64,000 nt of DNA from Vibrio penaeicida (GCF_002933855.1 NZ_BFAQ01000017.1:85996-149995), one strand, 5' to 3'. Counted from the stretch's first letter, positions 1 to 10,411 are shown. Made by a program: numbers and translations. The notes: generated from the sequence alone by a model not told the origin.

Positions 1-400
1 TAGCTCTGGATAAGCCATCATCTAACAGCGCTGCAACCACTGGGTTTCGCTCCACCATTTGAACATGACACCCCAGAGAAGCCAACACAAATGCATCTCG
101 ACCCAACCCCGCAGTGCCATCCAAAATCGTAGGCGTCGCACCTTTATTCAAACCCGCAGCTTTGGCGATAGCCTGCCCTTTACCACCACCGAATTTGCGC
201 CTGTGACCGACGGCTCCACCCACTAAGTCGACGTATATCGCCCCAAGTTTTATTTCATCTAACTTGCGCAGCTCTAAGCGTTCATGAGTAAGCACCAAAC
301 CAAATTCAGATTTAGGGTCATGAGTCAGTCCCCATTGCCCAGCAATGGCGTTGAGTTCAGATTGTCGATGAGGGGCTTCGCAGATAAGGTTCAGCTGCAC
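1..400 (-). CDS. rsmJ: 16S rRNA (guanine1516-N2)-methyltransferase RsmJ, 3' part outside the window
   Basis: Only the first 133 codons are in the window; the gene runs off the left edge. RsmJ uses S-adenosylmethionine to methylate N2 of G1516 in 16S rRNA. The visible protein has the stretch [15 protein letters not shown] and the SAM-site motif [11 protein letters not shown], followed by [16 protein letters not shown] recognise all of these from E. coli RsmJ. The start is the GTG at 398-400, with a GGAG ribosome site about 6 nt upstream. The known N-terminus of this family is ragged, so a start a few codons away is possible. The family call is safe; the C-terminal half cannot be judged. Confidence 0.93.
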   Translation of the reverse strand, partial: MQLNLICEAPHRQSELNAIAGQWGLTHDPKSEFGLVLTHERLELRKLDEIKLGAIYVDLVGGAVGHRRKFGGGKGQAIAKAAGLNKGATPTILDGTAGLGRDAFVLASLGCHVQMVERNPVVAALLDDGLSRA

Positions 401-500
401 GGTTGGCTCCAAGGGGAAATTTTTGCGTCAGTTTACCTGAATAACCTCAGATTCACACAATAATCACGAATGGCAATCACGAACAGCTTAGTGAATACCG

Positions 501-3500
501 CTAGTCATTTTCCGCGAGTAAAGTGCGCTTTTCCAGAACGAGCTCGTCCACTAGTTCTGACAGTGGCTTGGGCATACCTATATGGTAGCCTTGCCCGTAA
601 TTCACGCCTAATTTGCTCAAACAAGCCATCACGGCAGACGACTCCACAAATTCAGCAACCGTGACTTTGCCCATTTGCTGAGCGAGATCGTTAATGGAGC
701 GAACCATGACATAATCGCTCTCATTTTGGTCTATTTCTCGCACAAAAATACCATCAATCTTCACGATATCAACGGGGAGAGTTTTCAGATAACCAAAGGA
801 AGATAGCCCCGAACCAAAATCATCCAACGCCACCAAACAACCTAACGATTTCAATTCGGTAAACGCTTGGCTCGCTTGCTTAATACTATGAATCGCAGCG
901 GTTTCAGTTATCTCTAAGCAGACTTTGTGATTAGGAAATTTGCTCTGCTGCAACGCACCTTTCAACGTCGTCATAAAGTCTTGGTTACCCACCGATTGCC
1001 CCGAAATATTAATCGACACTCTGTCTAGATGCGCCGCTTGCTCTGGATGTTCGTCTAGCCAACTCAACGTCCTAGTGACGACAAACTTATCAACTAAATG
1101 CGCAATATTGTAACGCTCGGTCGCAGGCATGAAGACACCTGGGGAAATGTATTCCCCATTAGAGTCCACCAGCCGAACCAATATTTCAAAGTAGCATTGG
1201 TGAGCATTCTCTTTTTCTAAGCCCTGAATTTGTTGGGCAAATAGCTGCAGGCGATCATTCGCAATCGCTTCATGTACCAAATTCACGCTTTCCATCTCGC
1301 GCTCACGTTGCTTGAGCTCTTCATCGTCTAGCAAGTAAAGCTGATAGCGGTTTCTGCCTTCTTCCTTAGCGGCATGACAAGCAGTATCGGCGTGCGCGTG
1401 CACCATCTGAGGCGAGTCTGCGGTGTGGTCAATAAGCCGAATTCCGATGGAACAGCTGATATTCAATGTTAGATCATCACGAACAAATGGGTGCTGATTC
1501 AATTGATCAATGATCGACTGAGCAATATCAGTCGCTTCACTTTTAGCGCAATCTCGCAATAACACAGCAAACTCATCCCCCCCCATGCGCGATAAAATGG
1601 CACTATTGGGCAAAATTTGTTGAATCAACAACGCACAAAAAGCAATGGCTTCATCTCCGGCTTCATGCCCAACCGTATCGTTAATCACCTTGAGTTGATC
1701 GAGATCGAGGAACAGCATGGCATGAGTGCGAACATGCCCTTCGACTTCCACCATGGCTTTTTGCAATTGCTGCTCAAAGAAGTTTCGGTTGTAAGTGCCT
1801 GTCAGTAAATCGTGTTGAGCCTGATACGCCAATTGCTGTGACAAATCGTGGGTTTCACTGATGTCTTCACCCACAATCAGCAATTGGTGAGTTTCGGTTA
1901 ATGGGCGGATATTTTCTCGAACCCAAATGGTGAAGCCACTCGCAGTCGTGTATTCAATTTCACGTCGCCAAACAGAAAGATGGTGAGGTTTGGGCTGAAG
2001 CAGTACTTGGCGCGCATTCAGTTCAACCGAACCAGCATAGAAATCTTCTAATTTCCGTCCGAGCATTTGCTGTGCGGAATAGCTAAGCAACTCTTGTGCG
2101 AATCGGTTCACCGCTTGAATTCGGTTGTTTTCATCCAGTGTCATCATCATCACGGGTTGCTTTTCGTAGTAATGACGAAAATCGGCTTCACTGGCGAGTA
2201 ATTTTTGCTCGGTCGCTTTACGCGCTGTGATGTCTTGCGCTTCCAGCAGGAAATGGCATTGATCGCCAATCTCATGGGGGAGCGGTTTAATCGCAACATC
2301 CAGAACACTCAATCCATAATGCTGGCGAATCAATTCGGCTTCAAATCGAACAGAGTCTTCTTGTCCTATTTGCTCAAGGTATTCTTTGAATGTTTTCTTT
2401 GACTCTTCACACCACCCTCGATATTGCCAAATGGGGCGACCATACTGGGCCCCTTTCACGTAAAGCAAGTCTTGAAGTTTGTTGTTGCTCGACACCAATT
2501 TTCCAAACTGATCCACAATACCAATGTATTGATAACTTTGATCGAATATGGACTCCAGCAGTACTTGGCTTTGCTTGGCTTGTGTTTCACTCTGCTTGAG
2601 ACGCTTCATGTAATAAAGCAGCGACCCAATAACGGCAAGTAGTATAAACACAGCGGTAGAGAGCACTTTTATTTCACGTGCGTATTGCACAAAGTACGGT
2701 TCGGGTTTGTTCAGAATGGTATCTGCGAGCACTGCCGAATCTTTCATGCCCCATTTTTGCAAAACTTGATAATCCAATTTTAAATGGGTACGAATAGGGC
2801 GAGGAGTAGGTAATGGCTCTCCTTCTTTCTGGTTCAAGACCGTAAAAAGCAGCTCTCCTACCGCTGCGCCATTGGCAAACCCGTCTTGCATAAAACCGCC
2901 GACGCTGCCCAGCCCGAGACCAGCGTTATAAGCCATATACACTGGAGCATTCGCTCGCTCATTGAGAGTTTTCCACGACACATCCTCAATCACGTTGCCC
3001 TGCTTATCGCGAAAGTAAATCCAAAATAGGATGCTGTTTTCTGCATTTAAGCCGGAGGCAACATTCAACAGTTCATCAAATGTTTCTGGAACAACACTTT
3101 CCACCAATGATTTGTCATCTGGGTTCTCATTCAAATATTTAGCAATTTGGGCTCTGGCCGCCTCCCCTGTTACCGAATAATCCGTCAGCACTACAACGCG
3201 TTCCACATTTGGCTGTAACTTCTTTATCAGCCGAATGTTGTTGTGGAGGTCAATATTCTCCGAGATACCCGTGGCATTAAGATCTTGGTGGAGTTTAGGT
3301 GAGTAATTATTGATACCACCAAAGATAACGGGCGTGTCACCGACGTATTCATGCAGGTTTTGCATCATATTGAGCGCGTTGTTATCGCTCACGATAATGG
3401 CTTTGAAAGACTCTTGTTCTAGCTTGGTTTTGAATAGGTTTTCTAGCTGAGCAAAATATTCTGGTGTTTGTAAACGTTTGGAATCGAGATAGAACACTCG

Positions 3501-3683
3501 ATTTGGGATTTGATGAGCATCGAGGCGCTGAGCCAGGCCTTCTTGAAAATTGTCCGTCCAGAAGAAACCTTGATGGTATGAATGAACCACCAATACGTTC
3601 TCGCTCGCCTGTACGGCAAAGCTCAGCATGAGCGTTAGTATTACCCCAACAATCCGCACTCGGTACGCTCTCTCTATATCCAT
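501..3683 (-). CDS. Membrane-bound GGDEF/EAL protein with periplasmic ABC-substrate-binding-like sensor and PAS domains
   Basis: 1060-aa c-di-GMP signalling receptor. An N-terminal signal/anchor (residues about 8-26) leads into a periplasmic region (about 28-325) that resembles the ABC-type substrate-binding sensor (motifs VLVVHSYHQGFFW, VIFGGINNY). A transmembrane helix follows at about 343-362, then two PAS-like segments (about 375-490 and 500-615), a GGDEF domain with an intact MGGDEF motif near residue 700, and an EAL domain. The EAL signature near residue 832 reads EIL and the later DDFGSG motif is kept, so phosphodiesterase activity is uncertain while cyclase activity is plausible. It is read divergently from asnC. 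No strong ribosome site precedes the ATG at 3683, so the exact start is uncertain. The ligand cannot be read from the sequence. Confidence 0.88.
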   Translation of the reverse strand: MDIERAYRVRIVGVILTLMLSFAVQASENVLVVHSYHQGFFWTDNFQEGLAQRLDAHQIPNRVFYLDSKRLQTPEYFAQLENLFKTKLEQESFKAIIVSDNNALNMMQNLHEYVGDTPVIFGGINNYSPKLHQDLNATGISENIDLHNNIRLIKKLQPNVERVVVLTDYSVTGEAARAQIAKYLNENPDDKSLVESVVPETFDELLNVASGLNAENSILFWIYFRDKQGNVIEDVSWKTLNERANAPVYMAYNAGLGLGSVGGFMQDGFANGAAVGELLFTVLNQKEGEPLPTPRPIRTHLKLDYQVLQKWGMKDSAVLADTILNKPEPYFVQYAREIKVLSTAVFILLAVIGSLLYYMKRLKQSETQAKQSQVLLESIFDQSYQYIGIVDQFGKLVSSNNKLQDLLYVKGAQYGRPIWQYRGWCEESKKTFKEYLEQIGQEDSVRFEAELIRQHYGLSVLDVAIKPLPHEIGDQCHFLLEAQDITARKATEQKLLASEADFRHYYEKQPVMMMTLDENNRIQAVNRFAQELLSYSAQQMLGRKLEDFYAGSVELNARQVLLQPKPHHLSVWRREIEYTTASGFTIWVRENIRPLTETHQLLIVGEDISETHDLSQQLAYQAQHDLLTGTYNRNFFEQQLQKAMVEVEGHVRTHAMLFLDLDQLKVINDTVGHEAGDEAIAFCALLIQQILPNSAILSRMGGDEFAVLLRDCAKSEATDIAQSIIDQLNQHPFVRDDLTLNISCSIGIRLIDHTADSPQMVHAHADTACHAAKEEGRNRYQLYLLDDEELKQREREMESVNLVHEAIANDRLQLFAQQIQGLEKENAHQCYFEILVRLVDSNGEYISPGVFMPATERYNIAHLVDKFVVTRTLSWLDEHPEQAAHLDRVSINISGQSVGNQDFMTTLKGALQQSKFPNHKVCLEITETAAIHSIKQASQAFTELKSLGCLVALDDFGSGLSSFGYLKTLPVDIVKIDGIFVREIDQNESDYVMVRSINDLAQQMGKVTVAEFVESSAVMACLSKLGVNYGQGYHIGMPKPLSELVDELVLEKRTLLAEND

Positions 3684-3780
3684 TTAATTTCAGTGAGTAT
3701 ATCAGATGACGACAACAAGAGCTGTTGTGAAGCATGAGTTTGCAAGATAGGATGTAGCCATTGAATCAGAGGGAACACGT

Positions 3781-4245
3781 ATGCAAACCGCCACAGCACG
3801 TCTTGATGATCTGGACCGTGAAATTCTTAAAGCGCTGATGGAAGACGCCAGAACCCCTTATGCTGAAATGGCGAAGCAGTTCAACGTTAGCCCTGCCACC
3901 ATTCACGTTCGTATCGAAAAGATGAAAGCGGCGGATGTGATTGAAGGCACCGAAGTGATCGTCAATACCAAAAAACTGGGTTACGACGTCTGCTGTTTTA
4001 TCGGGATCAACCTCAATGCGGCCCGCGATTACCATTCCGCTCTAGAAAAACTGAATGCTTTGGATGAAGTGGTCGAAGCTTATTACACCACTGGGGCATA
4101 CAACATTTTTGTAAAGCTGATGTGTAAATCGATCGAAGAATTGCAATTTGTGCTGATAGACAAACTTCAAGCCATCGATGAAGTTCAGTCCACAGAGACT
4201 CTAATTTCCCTACAAAATCCCATCAATAGAAACGTGAACCCATAA
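3781..4245 (+). CDS. asnC: Transcriptional regulator AsnC (Lrp/AsnC family)
   Basis: 154 aa, close to the 152 aa of E. coli AsnC and very similar along its length (YAEMAKQFNVSPATIHVR in the N-terminal helix-turn-helix, residues about 25-50; VTEAYYTTG-type and STETLISLQNPI motifs in the C-terminal RAM ligand domain). In E. coli AsnC activates asnA, the asparagine synthetase gene, and responds to asparagine. The target gene is not next to it here. The ribosome site AGAGGGAA lies about 8 nt before the ATG. The gene ends just before a bidirectional terminator shared with the convergent prlC. Confidence 0.95.
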   Translation: MQTATARLDDLDREILKALMEDARTPYAEMAKQFNVSPATIHVRIEKMKAADVIEGTEVIVNTKKLGYDVCCFIGINLNAARDYHSALEKLNALDEVVEAYYTTGAYNIFVKLMCKSIEELQFVLIDKLQAIDEVQSTETLISLQNPINRNVNP

Positions 4246-4269
4246 AAAAACCACCCGAAGGTGGTTTTT
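4246..4269. terminator. Bidirectional Rho-independent terminator between asnC and prlC
   Basis: A CCACC-CGAA-GGTGG hairpin is flanked by an A run on the left and a T run on the right. It can therefore stop transcripts of both convergent genes. Confidence 0.9.
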
Positions 4270-4293
4270 GCAAATCTAAGTCAAGCTGGGCAA

Positions 4294-6336
4294 TTATGCC
4301 GTAATACCAGAGTGACGTAGCAAGGCATCGATTTCAGGCTCGCGACCACGGAAACGCTTAAACAATTCCATTGGCTCTTCACTGCCGCCCATTTCCAGAA
4401 TGTTATTCAGGAATGAACGTCCGGTATCTTCATTGAAAATACCTTCATCTTCGAAACGTGAGTACGCATCTGAAGACAAGACTTCCGCCCATAAGTAGCT
4501 GTAGTAACCTGCACTGTAACCACCCGCGAAAATATGGCTGAAGCTATGAGAGAAACGGTTCCACTCAACGCTTGGCAATACCGCGACTTTCTCTTTCACT
4601 TGCGCCAACGTTTCTAATACACGAGCTCCGATGTCTGGATCGTATTCGGTGTGAAGCGTGAAATCGAACAGGCCAAGCTCTAATTGGCGAAGAATAAACA
4701 TCGCAGATTGGAAGTTTTTCGCCGCCAGCATTTTATCTAACATGGCTTTTGGAAGCGGTTTGCCCGTTTCGTAATGACCCGAGATAAACGCCAGCGCTTC
4801 TTCTTCCCAACACCAGTTTTCTAGGAACTGGCTTGGCAGTTCAACAGCATCCCAAGGTACACCGTTGATGCCCGATACCGCCGATACGTCGATTTGCGTC
4901 AGCATGTGGTGGATGCCGTGACCTGTTTCGTGGAACAAGGTAACAACTTCATCGTGAGTGAATAGTGCTGGCTTATCGCCCACTGGCTTGTTGAAGTTAC
5001 ACACCAAGTAAGCCACTGGAGTTTGCAATTCACCATCGGCGTTAGTACGACGCACACGGCATTCATCCATCCACGCGCCACCACGCTTGTGCTCACGAGC
5101 GTACAAGTCTAGGTAGAAACTGCCACGCAGTGTGCCATTGCTGTCGAAGATGTCGTAAAACTTCACCGACTCATGCCATACGTCTACGCCTTCACGCTCG
5201 GTCACTTTCATGCCAAAAACGCGATTCAAGACTTCAAATAGACCAGATACCGCTTTGTCTTCAGGGAAGTACGGGCGCAGCTCTTCGTCAGAAATCTGGA
5301 ATAGATGCTGCTTTTGTTTCTCGCTGTAGTAAGCGATGTCCCAAAGATTCAGATCAGATACGCCAAACTCTTGCTCTGCAAAATCACGCAGTTCTTGAAC
5401 TTCGCGTTCACCTTGTGGTTTGGCTTTCACCGCCAACTCGTTCAAAAAGCCCAGCACTTGCTGTGGGTTTTCCGCCATTTTTGTCGCCAGTGATTTTTCA
5501 CTGAACGCACTAAAGCCGAGCAAACGAGCAATTTCATGACGCAGTTTCAACTGCTCTGTGATCAGTTCTGTGTTATCCCACTTACCTGCATTAGGACCGC
5601 GATCAGAAGCGCGAGTCACGTAGGCTTCGTACAGCTCTTTACGGAGAGCCTGGTTATCACAGTAAGTCAGAACCGGAAGGTAAGAAGGAATATCCAGTGT
5701 CAGCAACCAGCCATCCAGCTCTTTGGCTTCTGCTGCGGCTTTTGCTGCCGCCAATGCCGATTCAGGCATGCCTGCCAGCTCTTTTTCATCGGTAACTTGC
5801 TTCGACCATCCCATGGTAGCGTCCAGCACATTGTTCGAAAACTGAGAGCTCAATTCCGACATGCGCTTGCTGATTTCACCATAGCGATGCTGCTCGTCTG
5901 CTGGTAAGCCGATACCCGACAAATCAAAGTCACGCAGCGCATCAATAATGCTTTTCTTCTGCGCCTGAGACAAAGTATCAAATTCATCTGAAGCTTTTAT
6001 TGCTTTGTAAGCGTCGTACAAACCTTTGTGTTGTCCAACCCAAGTGCCGTACTCAGACAGCAATGGAAGGCAGCTTTCATACGCTTCGCGCAGCTCGTTG
6101 CTGTTCTTTACCGAGTTCAAGTGACTCACTGGAGACCAAATCTGATTTAGTTTGTCATCCACTTCCGCTAATGGTGCACATACGCTGTTCCAGCTTGGTG
6201 TCGCATTGTTTGCGACCACTTCATCCACTTTGGCACGACACGCATCAATCGCTTGCTCAACGGCAGGTTTTACGTGCTCTGGCTTAATGTCGGAAAACGG
6301 GGGAAGATCAGTAAACGTCAGTAATGGGTTAGACAT
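4294..6336 (-). CDS. prlC: Oligopeptidase A (M3 family metallopeptidase)
   Basis: 680 aa, the usual length of PrlC. This cytoplasmic zinc peptidase degrades short peptides, including cleaved signal peptides. The zinc-binding motif HETGH lies near residue 470 in the context VTLFHETGHGIHH. The N-terminus (NPLLTFTDLPPFSDIKPEH) and C-terminal RFRGREPEIDALLRHSGI match the family. The ATG at 6336 has AAGGAA about 8 nt upstream. It converges on asnC. In E. coli prlC is followed by rsmJ; here rsmJ is nearby but separated by a c-di-GMP gene and asnC. Confidence 0.96.
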   Translation of the reverse strand: MSNPLLTFTDLPPFSDIKPEHVKPAVEQAIDACRAKVDEVVANNATPSWNSVCAPLAEVDDKLNQIWSPVSHLNSVKNSNELREAYESCLPLLSEYGTWVGQHKGLYDAYKAIKASDEFDTLSQAQKKSIIDALRDFDLSGIGLPADEQHRYGEISKRMSELSSQFSNNVLDATMGWSKQVTDEKELAGMPESALAAAKAAAEAKELDGWLLTLDIPSYLPVLTYCDNQALRKELYEAYVTRASDRGPNAGKWDNTELITEQLKLRHEIARLLGFSAFSEKSLATKMAENPQQVLGFLNELAVKAKPQGEREVQELRDFAEQEFGVSDLNLWDIAYYSEKQKQHLFQISDEELRPYFPEDKAVSGLFEVLNRVFGMKVTEREGVDVWHESVKFYDIFDSNGTLRGSFYLDLYAREHKRGGAWMDECRVRRTNADGELQTPVAYLVCNFNKPVGDKPALFTHDEVVTLFHETGHGIHHMLTQIDVSAVSGINGVPWDAVELPSQFLENWCWEEEALAFISGHYETGKPLPKAMLDKMLAAKNFQSAMFILRQLELGLFDFTLHTEYDPDIGARVLETLAQVKEKVAVLPSVEWNRFSHSFSHIFAGGYSAGYYSYLWAEVLSSDAYSRFEDEGIFNEDTGRSFLNNILEMGGSEEPMELFKRFRGREPEIDALLRHSGITA

Positions 6337-6487
6337 TTTTCATTCCTTTTATCATTTTGTCCTTTACTAAATGTAGGTCGGGACGGGATTTTTCAATAGC
6401 CAACGTCAGCAAGGCTCACACAGTGAACCCTGCCTTTGATATAATGAGCCTCTTGCGCTCGCCAATTCAAACTTGTAAGAGACTATT

Positions 6488-7327
6488 TTGTTAAGTTACC
6501 GTCACAGCTTCCATGCAGGCAACCATGCCGATGTACTGAAACATATCGTTCAATCTTTAATATTGAACGCATTGAATCAAAAAGAAAAACCTTACGTGTA
6601 TCACGATACGCATTCTGGTGTGGGTCGCTACGACTTAACGCACGAATGGTCCGAAAAAACAGGCGAATACAAACAAGGTATCGCTCGCTTATGGCAAGCA
6701 AACAACCTGCCGGAAGAAATACAAACTTACCTTGAAGCCGTCCAGTCTTTGAATCAGGATAGCAGTTTACGTTACTACCCTGGTTCACCTCGTGTCGCGC
6801 GTGCTCATATTCGCAAGCAAGACAGAATGGTGTTAACCGAGCTTCACCCGAGCGATCACCCTCTTTTGGAACAAGAATTTCATCGCGATCGCCAAGTCAG
6901 CATATACAAAGAAGACGGGTTTCAGCGTTTAAAAGCAAGCTTGCCACCGAAAGAGCGACGCGGTCTTGTTTTGATTGATCCACCTTATGAATTAGCACAC
7001 GAATACCGCGATGTGGTGAATGCCATTGCCCAATCTCATAAACGTTGGGCGACGGGTGTTTATGCGATCTGGTACCCGGTGGTGAACCGTCACGATATCG
7101 ATGACATGCTCTCAGGGCTTGAAAAACTCGGAATTAGAAAGATATTACAAGTAGAACTGGGCGTCTCTGCCGATACTAATGAGCGCGGCATGACTGCTTC
7201 TGGGATGATTGTAATCAACCCGCCATGGAAGCTAGAAAACCAAATGAAAGAAATTCTTCCATATTTAAAGGAAGTAATTGCGCCAGTAACGGGTCACTTT
7301 AAGGTGGAATGGATCGTTCCAGAATAA
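6488..7327 (+). CDS. rlmJ: 23S rRNA (adenine2030-N6)-methyltransferase RlmJ, TTG start
   Basis: 279 aa, starting MLSYRHSFHAGNHADVLKH as in E. coli RlmJ, which fixes the start at the TTG codon at 6488-6490. The enzyme methylates A2030 of 23S rRNA. The methyltransferase catalytic motif DPPYE lies near residue 160 (LVLIDPPYELAHEY) and a second NPPWK motif sits near the C-terminus. The gene is divergent from prlC and 61 nt upstream of gor, the order seen in many gammaproteobacteria. Confidence 0.95.
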   Translation: MLSYRHSFHAGNHADVLKHIVQSLILNALNQKEKPYVYHDTHSGVGRYDLTHEWSEKTGEYKQGIARLWQANNLPEEIQTYLEAVQSLNQDSSLRYYPGSPRVARAHIRKQDRMVLTELHPSDHPLLEQEFHRDRQVSIYKEDGFQRLKASLPPKERRGLVLIDPPYELAHEYRDVVNAIAQSHKRWATGVYAIWYPVVNRHDIDDMLSGLEKLGIRKILQVELGVSADTNERGMTASGMIVINPPWKLENQMKEILPYLKEVIAPVTGHFKVEWIVPE

Positions 7328-7388
7328 GCTTGAACGAATCATTCAGAGCGCAACCCAATAATAAATGAAACAATAATCGGAGAAAGTC

Positions 7389-8744
7389 ATGGCAACACAT
7401 TTTGATTATATTTGCATCGGCGGCGGCAGCGGCGGCATTGCCTCTGCAAACCGTGCATCGATGTATGGTGCCAAAGTCGCGCTCATTGAAGCTCAAGATC
7501 TTGGCGGTACGTGCGTAAACGTAGGTTGCGTTCCAAAGAAAGTGATGTGGCATGGCGCTCAAGTCGCAGAAGCAATGAATCTGTATGCTGAAGACTATGG
7601 CTTCGATGTTGATGTAAAAGGGTTTAATTGGAGTAAGCTGGTTGAAAACCGTCAAGCTTACATTGGCCGTATTCATCAGTCTTACGACCGCGTATTGGGC
7701 AACAACAAAGTCAATGTGATTAGAGGCTTTGCTAAGTTTGTTGATGCGAAGACAGTAGAAGTGAACGGCGAGCATTACACTGCAGACCACATTCTGATTG
7801 CAGTAGGCGGCCGCCCGACTATCCCTAACATTCCTGGCGCTGAATACGGCATCGACTCCAATGGCTTTTTCGACCTTGAAGAGCAGCCAAAACGCGTAGC
7901 GGTTGTGGGTGCAGGCTACATTGCCGTTGAAATCGCAGGCGTACTTAACGCACTGGGCACGGAAACGCATCTGTTTGTGCGTAAAGAGTCACCACTTCGC
8001 AGCTTTGACCCGCTTATCGTTGAAACGCTAATGGAAGTGATGGAAGCAGAAGGTCCAACACTTCATACGAATTCAGTTCCAAAAGAAGTCGTAAAAGAAG
8101 ACGATGGCAGCCTAACACTGCATTTCGAAAGCGGTCGTAGCCAAAATGTCGACACCCTAATCTGGGCGATCGGTCGTCACCCTGCTACTGATGCTATCAA
8201 CCTTGCATCAACAGGTGTTGAAACCACCGATTACGGCTACATCAAAGTAGACGAATACCAGCAAACCAACGTTGATGGTATTTACTGTGTAGGCGACATC
8301 ATGGAAGGCGGTATCGAACTAACACCTGTAGCGGTTAAAGCAGGTCGCCAGTTGTCTGAGCGTTTGTTCAACAACAAGCCAAACGCAAAAATGGATTACA
8401 ACCTCGTGCCTACCGTGGTATTCAGCCATCCACCAATTGGCACCATTGGCTTAACCGAGAAAGAAGCCATTGATCAATACGGCGAAGAGAACGTTAAAGT
8501 GTACACCTCGGGCTTCACGGCCATGTACACAGCGGTTACTCAGCATCGTCAACCATGCAAAATGAAACTGGTTTGTGCAGGCGACGATGAAAAAGTCGTT
8601 GGCTTACACGGCATCGGTTTCGCGGTAGACGAAATGATTCAAGGCTTCGGCGTCGCCATGAAGATGGGCGCAACTAAAGAAGACTTCGACAGCGTGGTGG
8701 CTATCCACCCAACGGGCTCGGAAGAGTTTGTTACTATGAGATAA
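7389..8744 (+). CDS. gor: Glutathione-disulfide reductase
   Basis: 451-aa FAD flavoenzyme that reduces glutathione disulfide with NADPH in the cytoplasm. The N-terminal FAD dinucleotide fold reads [10 protein letters not shown], followed by the redox-active disulfide motif [13 protein letters not shown] (residues about 38-50). The NADPH fold begins [11 protein letters not shown] near residue 175, and the C-terminal dimer interface has the catalytic HPTGSEEF. Length and all motifs are those of a normal Gor. The following stretch is the left border of the accessory island. Confidence 0.97.
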   Translation: MATHFDYICIGGGSGGIASANRASMYGAKVALIEAQDLGGTCVNVGCVPKKVMWHGAQVAEAMNLYAEDYGFDVDVKGFNWSKLVENRQAYIGRIHQSYDRVLGNNKVNVIRGFAKFVDAKTVEVNGEHYTADHILIAVGGRPTIPNIPGAEYGIDSNGFFDLEEQPKRVAVVGAGYIAVEIAGVLNALGTETHLFVRKESPLRSFDPLIVETLMEVMEAEGPTLHTNSVPKEVVKEDDGSLTLHFESGRSQNVDTLIWAIGRHPATDAINLASTGVETTDYGYIKVDEYQQTNVDGIYCVGDIMEGGIELTPVAVKAGRQLSERLFNNKPNAKMDYNLVPTVVFSHPPIGTIGLTEKEAIDQYGEENVKVYTSGFTAMYTAVTQHRQPCKMKLVCAGDDEKVVGLHGIGFAVDEMIQGFGVAMKMGATKEDFDSVVAIHPTGSEEFVTMR

Positions 8745-8786
8745 CAAACTCTTTTACACCCACCAGTAACGGAAAGACTCTATTTA

Positions 8787-8857
8787 AAAAACACCTGAAC
8801 TGCCCTCAAAATTGGACAACCAACTTTATGGGGTCACTTCACAGTTCAGGTGTTTTT
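8787..8857. repeat. 16-bp perfect inverted repeat around an IS-end-like core; also serves as a gor terminator
   Basis: Arms at 8787-8802 and 8842-8857 are perfect complements (AAAAACACCTGAACTG) and the right arm ends in a T run, so the structure can terminate gor transcripts. The 39-nt centre contains TTGGACAA and TGGGGTCACT, which together look like the end of an IS3-type element. The same two words recur at 22291-22310. I see no transposase. It marks the boundary between the core gor gene and the accessory island. Confidence 0.55.
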
Positions 8858-9172
8858 ATTTTATATGGTCGGCAAAACTACATTAATAATTCAGAAACTA
8901 AAACAAATTTAGGTAACAGCTCACTTTTCTGACAGAGTCCTCATTAATTTTCTTAGATATTACCCAGAGCAAATCTCGAAATTATAATGCTGGGCATACC
9001 CAAATGCTCACTACAATCATAAAATATTCTTTCATACAACCTTGGACGCATTACTGAAACATACACCCATTCATTTTCTCTCTCATAGTTTTACATACAT
9101 CAAAATAAATACAACAAAACTCATATAAAATAATTTTTTCTTCCACACCTTATCGATAAAATTGACCATAAG
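8858..9172. other. AT-rich intergenic region upstream of the TIR cluster
   Basis: 315 nt without any convincing ORF or RNA gene. It is very AT-rich compared with the flanking gor gene. It must contain the promoter of the downstream cluster, but I cannot pick a single convincing -35/-10 pair. The GTGTAA/GCGTAA tandem motif found further downstream is absent here. Confidence 0.5.
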
Positions 9173-10411
9173 ATGAAAAATCAAACCAAAATCTGTTTTG
9201 TCATCATGGGATTTGGCAAAAAAAGCGATCCTGACTTAGGTAAAACCTACGACCTAGATAAAACCTACAAAAACATTATTCGTCCAGCAGTTACGGCATC
9301 TGGTTATGAATGTGTCCGTGCTGATGAAGTACTTGACTCAGGTCTTATTGATAAAAGTATGTACGCGTTGCTTATGCAAGCAGATCTAGTTGTCGCAGAC
9401 ATCACTACTTTCAATCCGAACGCTATCTATGAACTAGGTATCCGCCATGGTGTAAGACCATATTCTACGATTATCCTCAAAGAGAAGAATGGTAAAATTC
9501 CATTCGATTTAGATCATAATCGAATGTGTATGTACTCACATCTCGGTGAAGATATTGGTGTTGATGAAGCTGAACGCTGTAAGCAACACCTTATAGAATT
9601 GATAACAACAGTTACTGAACAGAATCAGGTTGATAGCCCATTATATGAATTTATTAATGACATTAAGCCACCAATTCTTCCGAAGAGCGAGTATGTCCAG
9701 CTCATTGATGACTTAGCAGAAAAAGAGAAACTGCTGTTTGCTTTGGTTGAAAAAGCTACGCAGATGATGCGGAGTAACAATTTTGAGCAGGCTGTTAAGT
9801 TCTGGGAAAAAGCTAGTAATTCTTCTGTATCTGAACCTTACTTTATCCAGCAATGGGCATTATCTCGTTACAAAAGTAACCCTCAAGATATCACTGCACT
9901 AATCGATGCCTTAACTATCATCAGTAAACTCACACCTGACAATCAGAGCACCAATGATCCGGAAACTCTAGGGATCACAGGCGCCATCTACAAAAATATG
10001 TGGTGGGTGACAAAAGAAGCATCGAGTCTGGATAGAGCTATCGAATATTACGGCAAGTGTTTTAAGATCACTGATGATTACTATAATGGTGAAAACTATG
10101 CACTTTGCTTAGATGAAAAGGCCTTGAATACACAACACGATGAGGAAGAGACCTACTGCTGTTACGAAGCAAAACAGACTCGTAAACGCATAATTGGCAA
10201 CTTAACTGATCTGGTTGAAGTTGGTGATTTCGATAACCGCTTGGATAAAAAGTGGATATACGCCTCACTTTCTAACTGCTACTTCGCATTAAAAGATACA
10301 ACTGAAGCCTCTAAATATGAACAATTTTTCATTAAAGAAAGTCCTTTAGATTGGGAAGTTGATACCTTCAAAAAATCGAAAGAAGTGATAAAGGAGATCC
10401 ATTATGGCTAG
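9173..10411 (+). CDS. Nucleoside-deoxyribosyltransferase/TIR-like N-terminus with TPR-like C-terminus (DUF4071 / TRAFs-binding type)
   Basis: 412 aa. The N-terminal about 140 residues have the pattern of the TIR/nucleoside 2-deoxyribosyltransferase-like fold: CFVIMGFGKK at the first strand, ADEVLDSGLI, then DLVVADITTFNPNAIYELGIRHG with a candidate catalytic Glu near residue 87. From about 180 onward the protein is helical and repeat-like, resembling bacterial proteins annotated with the MAP3K TRAFs-binding domain (DUF4071). Such proteins occur in conflict systems together with TIR and STAND proteins. Its end overlaps the next gene by 8 nt, so the two are translationally coupled. Function is inferred: NAD+ or nucleotide processing in a defence or self-recognition response. 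Fold recognised by eye, not by search. Confidence 0.7.
   Translation: MKNQTKICFVIMGFGKKSDPDLGKTYDLDKTYKNIIRPAVTASGYECVRADEVLDSGLIDKSMYALLMQADLVVADITTFNPNAIYELGIRHGVRPYSTIILKEKNGKIPFDLDHNRMCMYSHLGEDIGVDEAERCKQHLIELITTVTEQNQVDSPLYEFINDIKPPILPKSEYVQLIDDLAEKEKLLFALVEKATQMMRSNNFEQAVKFWEKASNSSVSEPYFIQQWALSRYKSNPQDITALIDALTIISKLTPDNQSTNDPETLGITGAIYKNMWWVTKEASSLDRAIEYYGKCFKITDDYYNGENYALCLDEKALNTQHDEEETYCCYEAKQTRKRIIGNLTDLVEVGDFDNRLDKKWIYASLSNCYFALKDTTEASKYEQFFIKESPLDWEVDTFKKSKEVIKEIHYG

Noticed and set aside
7299..7970. Minus-strand ORF of 223 aa inside gor
   Set aside because: Shadow of gor; no ribosome site, no recognisable domain, and the gor protein is complete.
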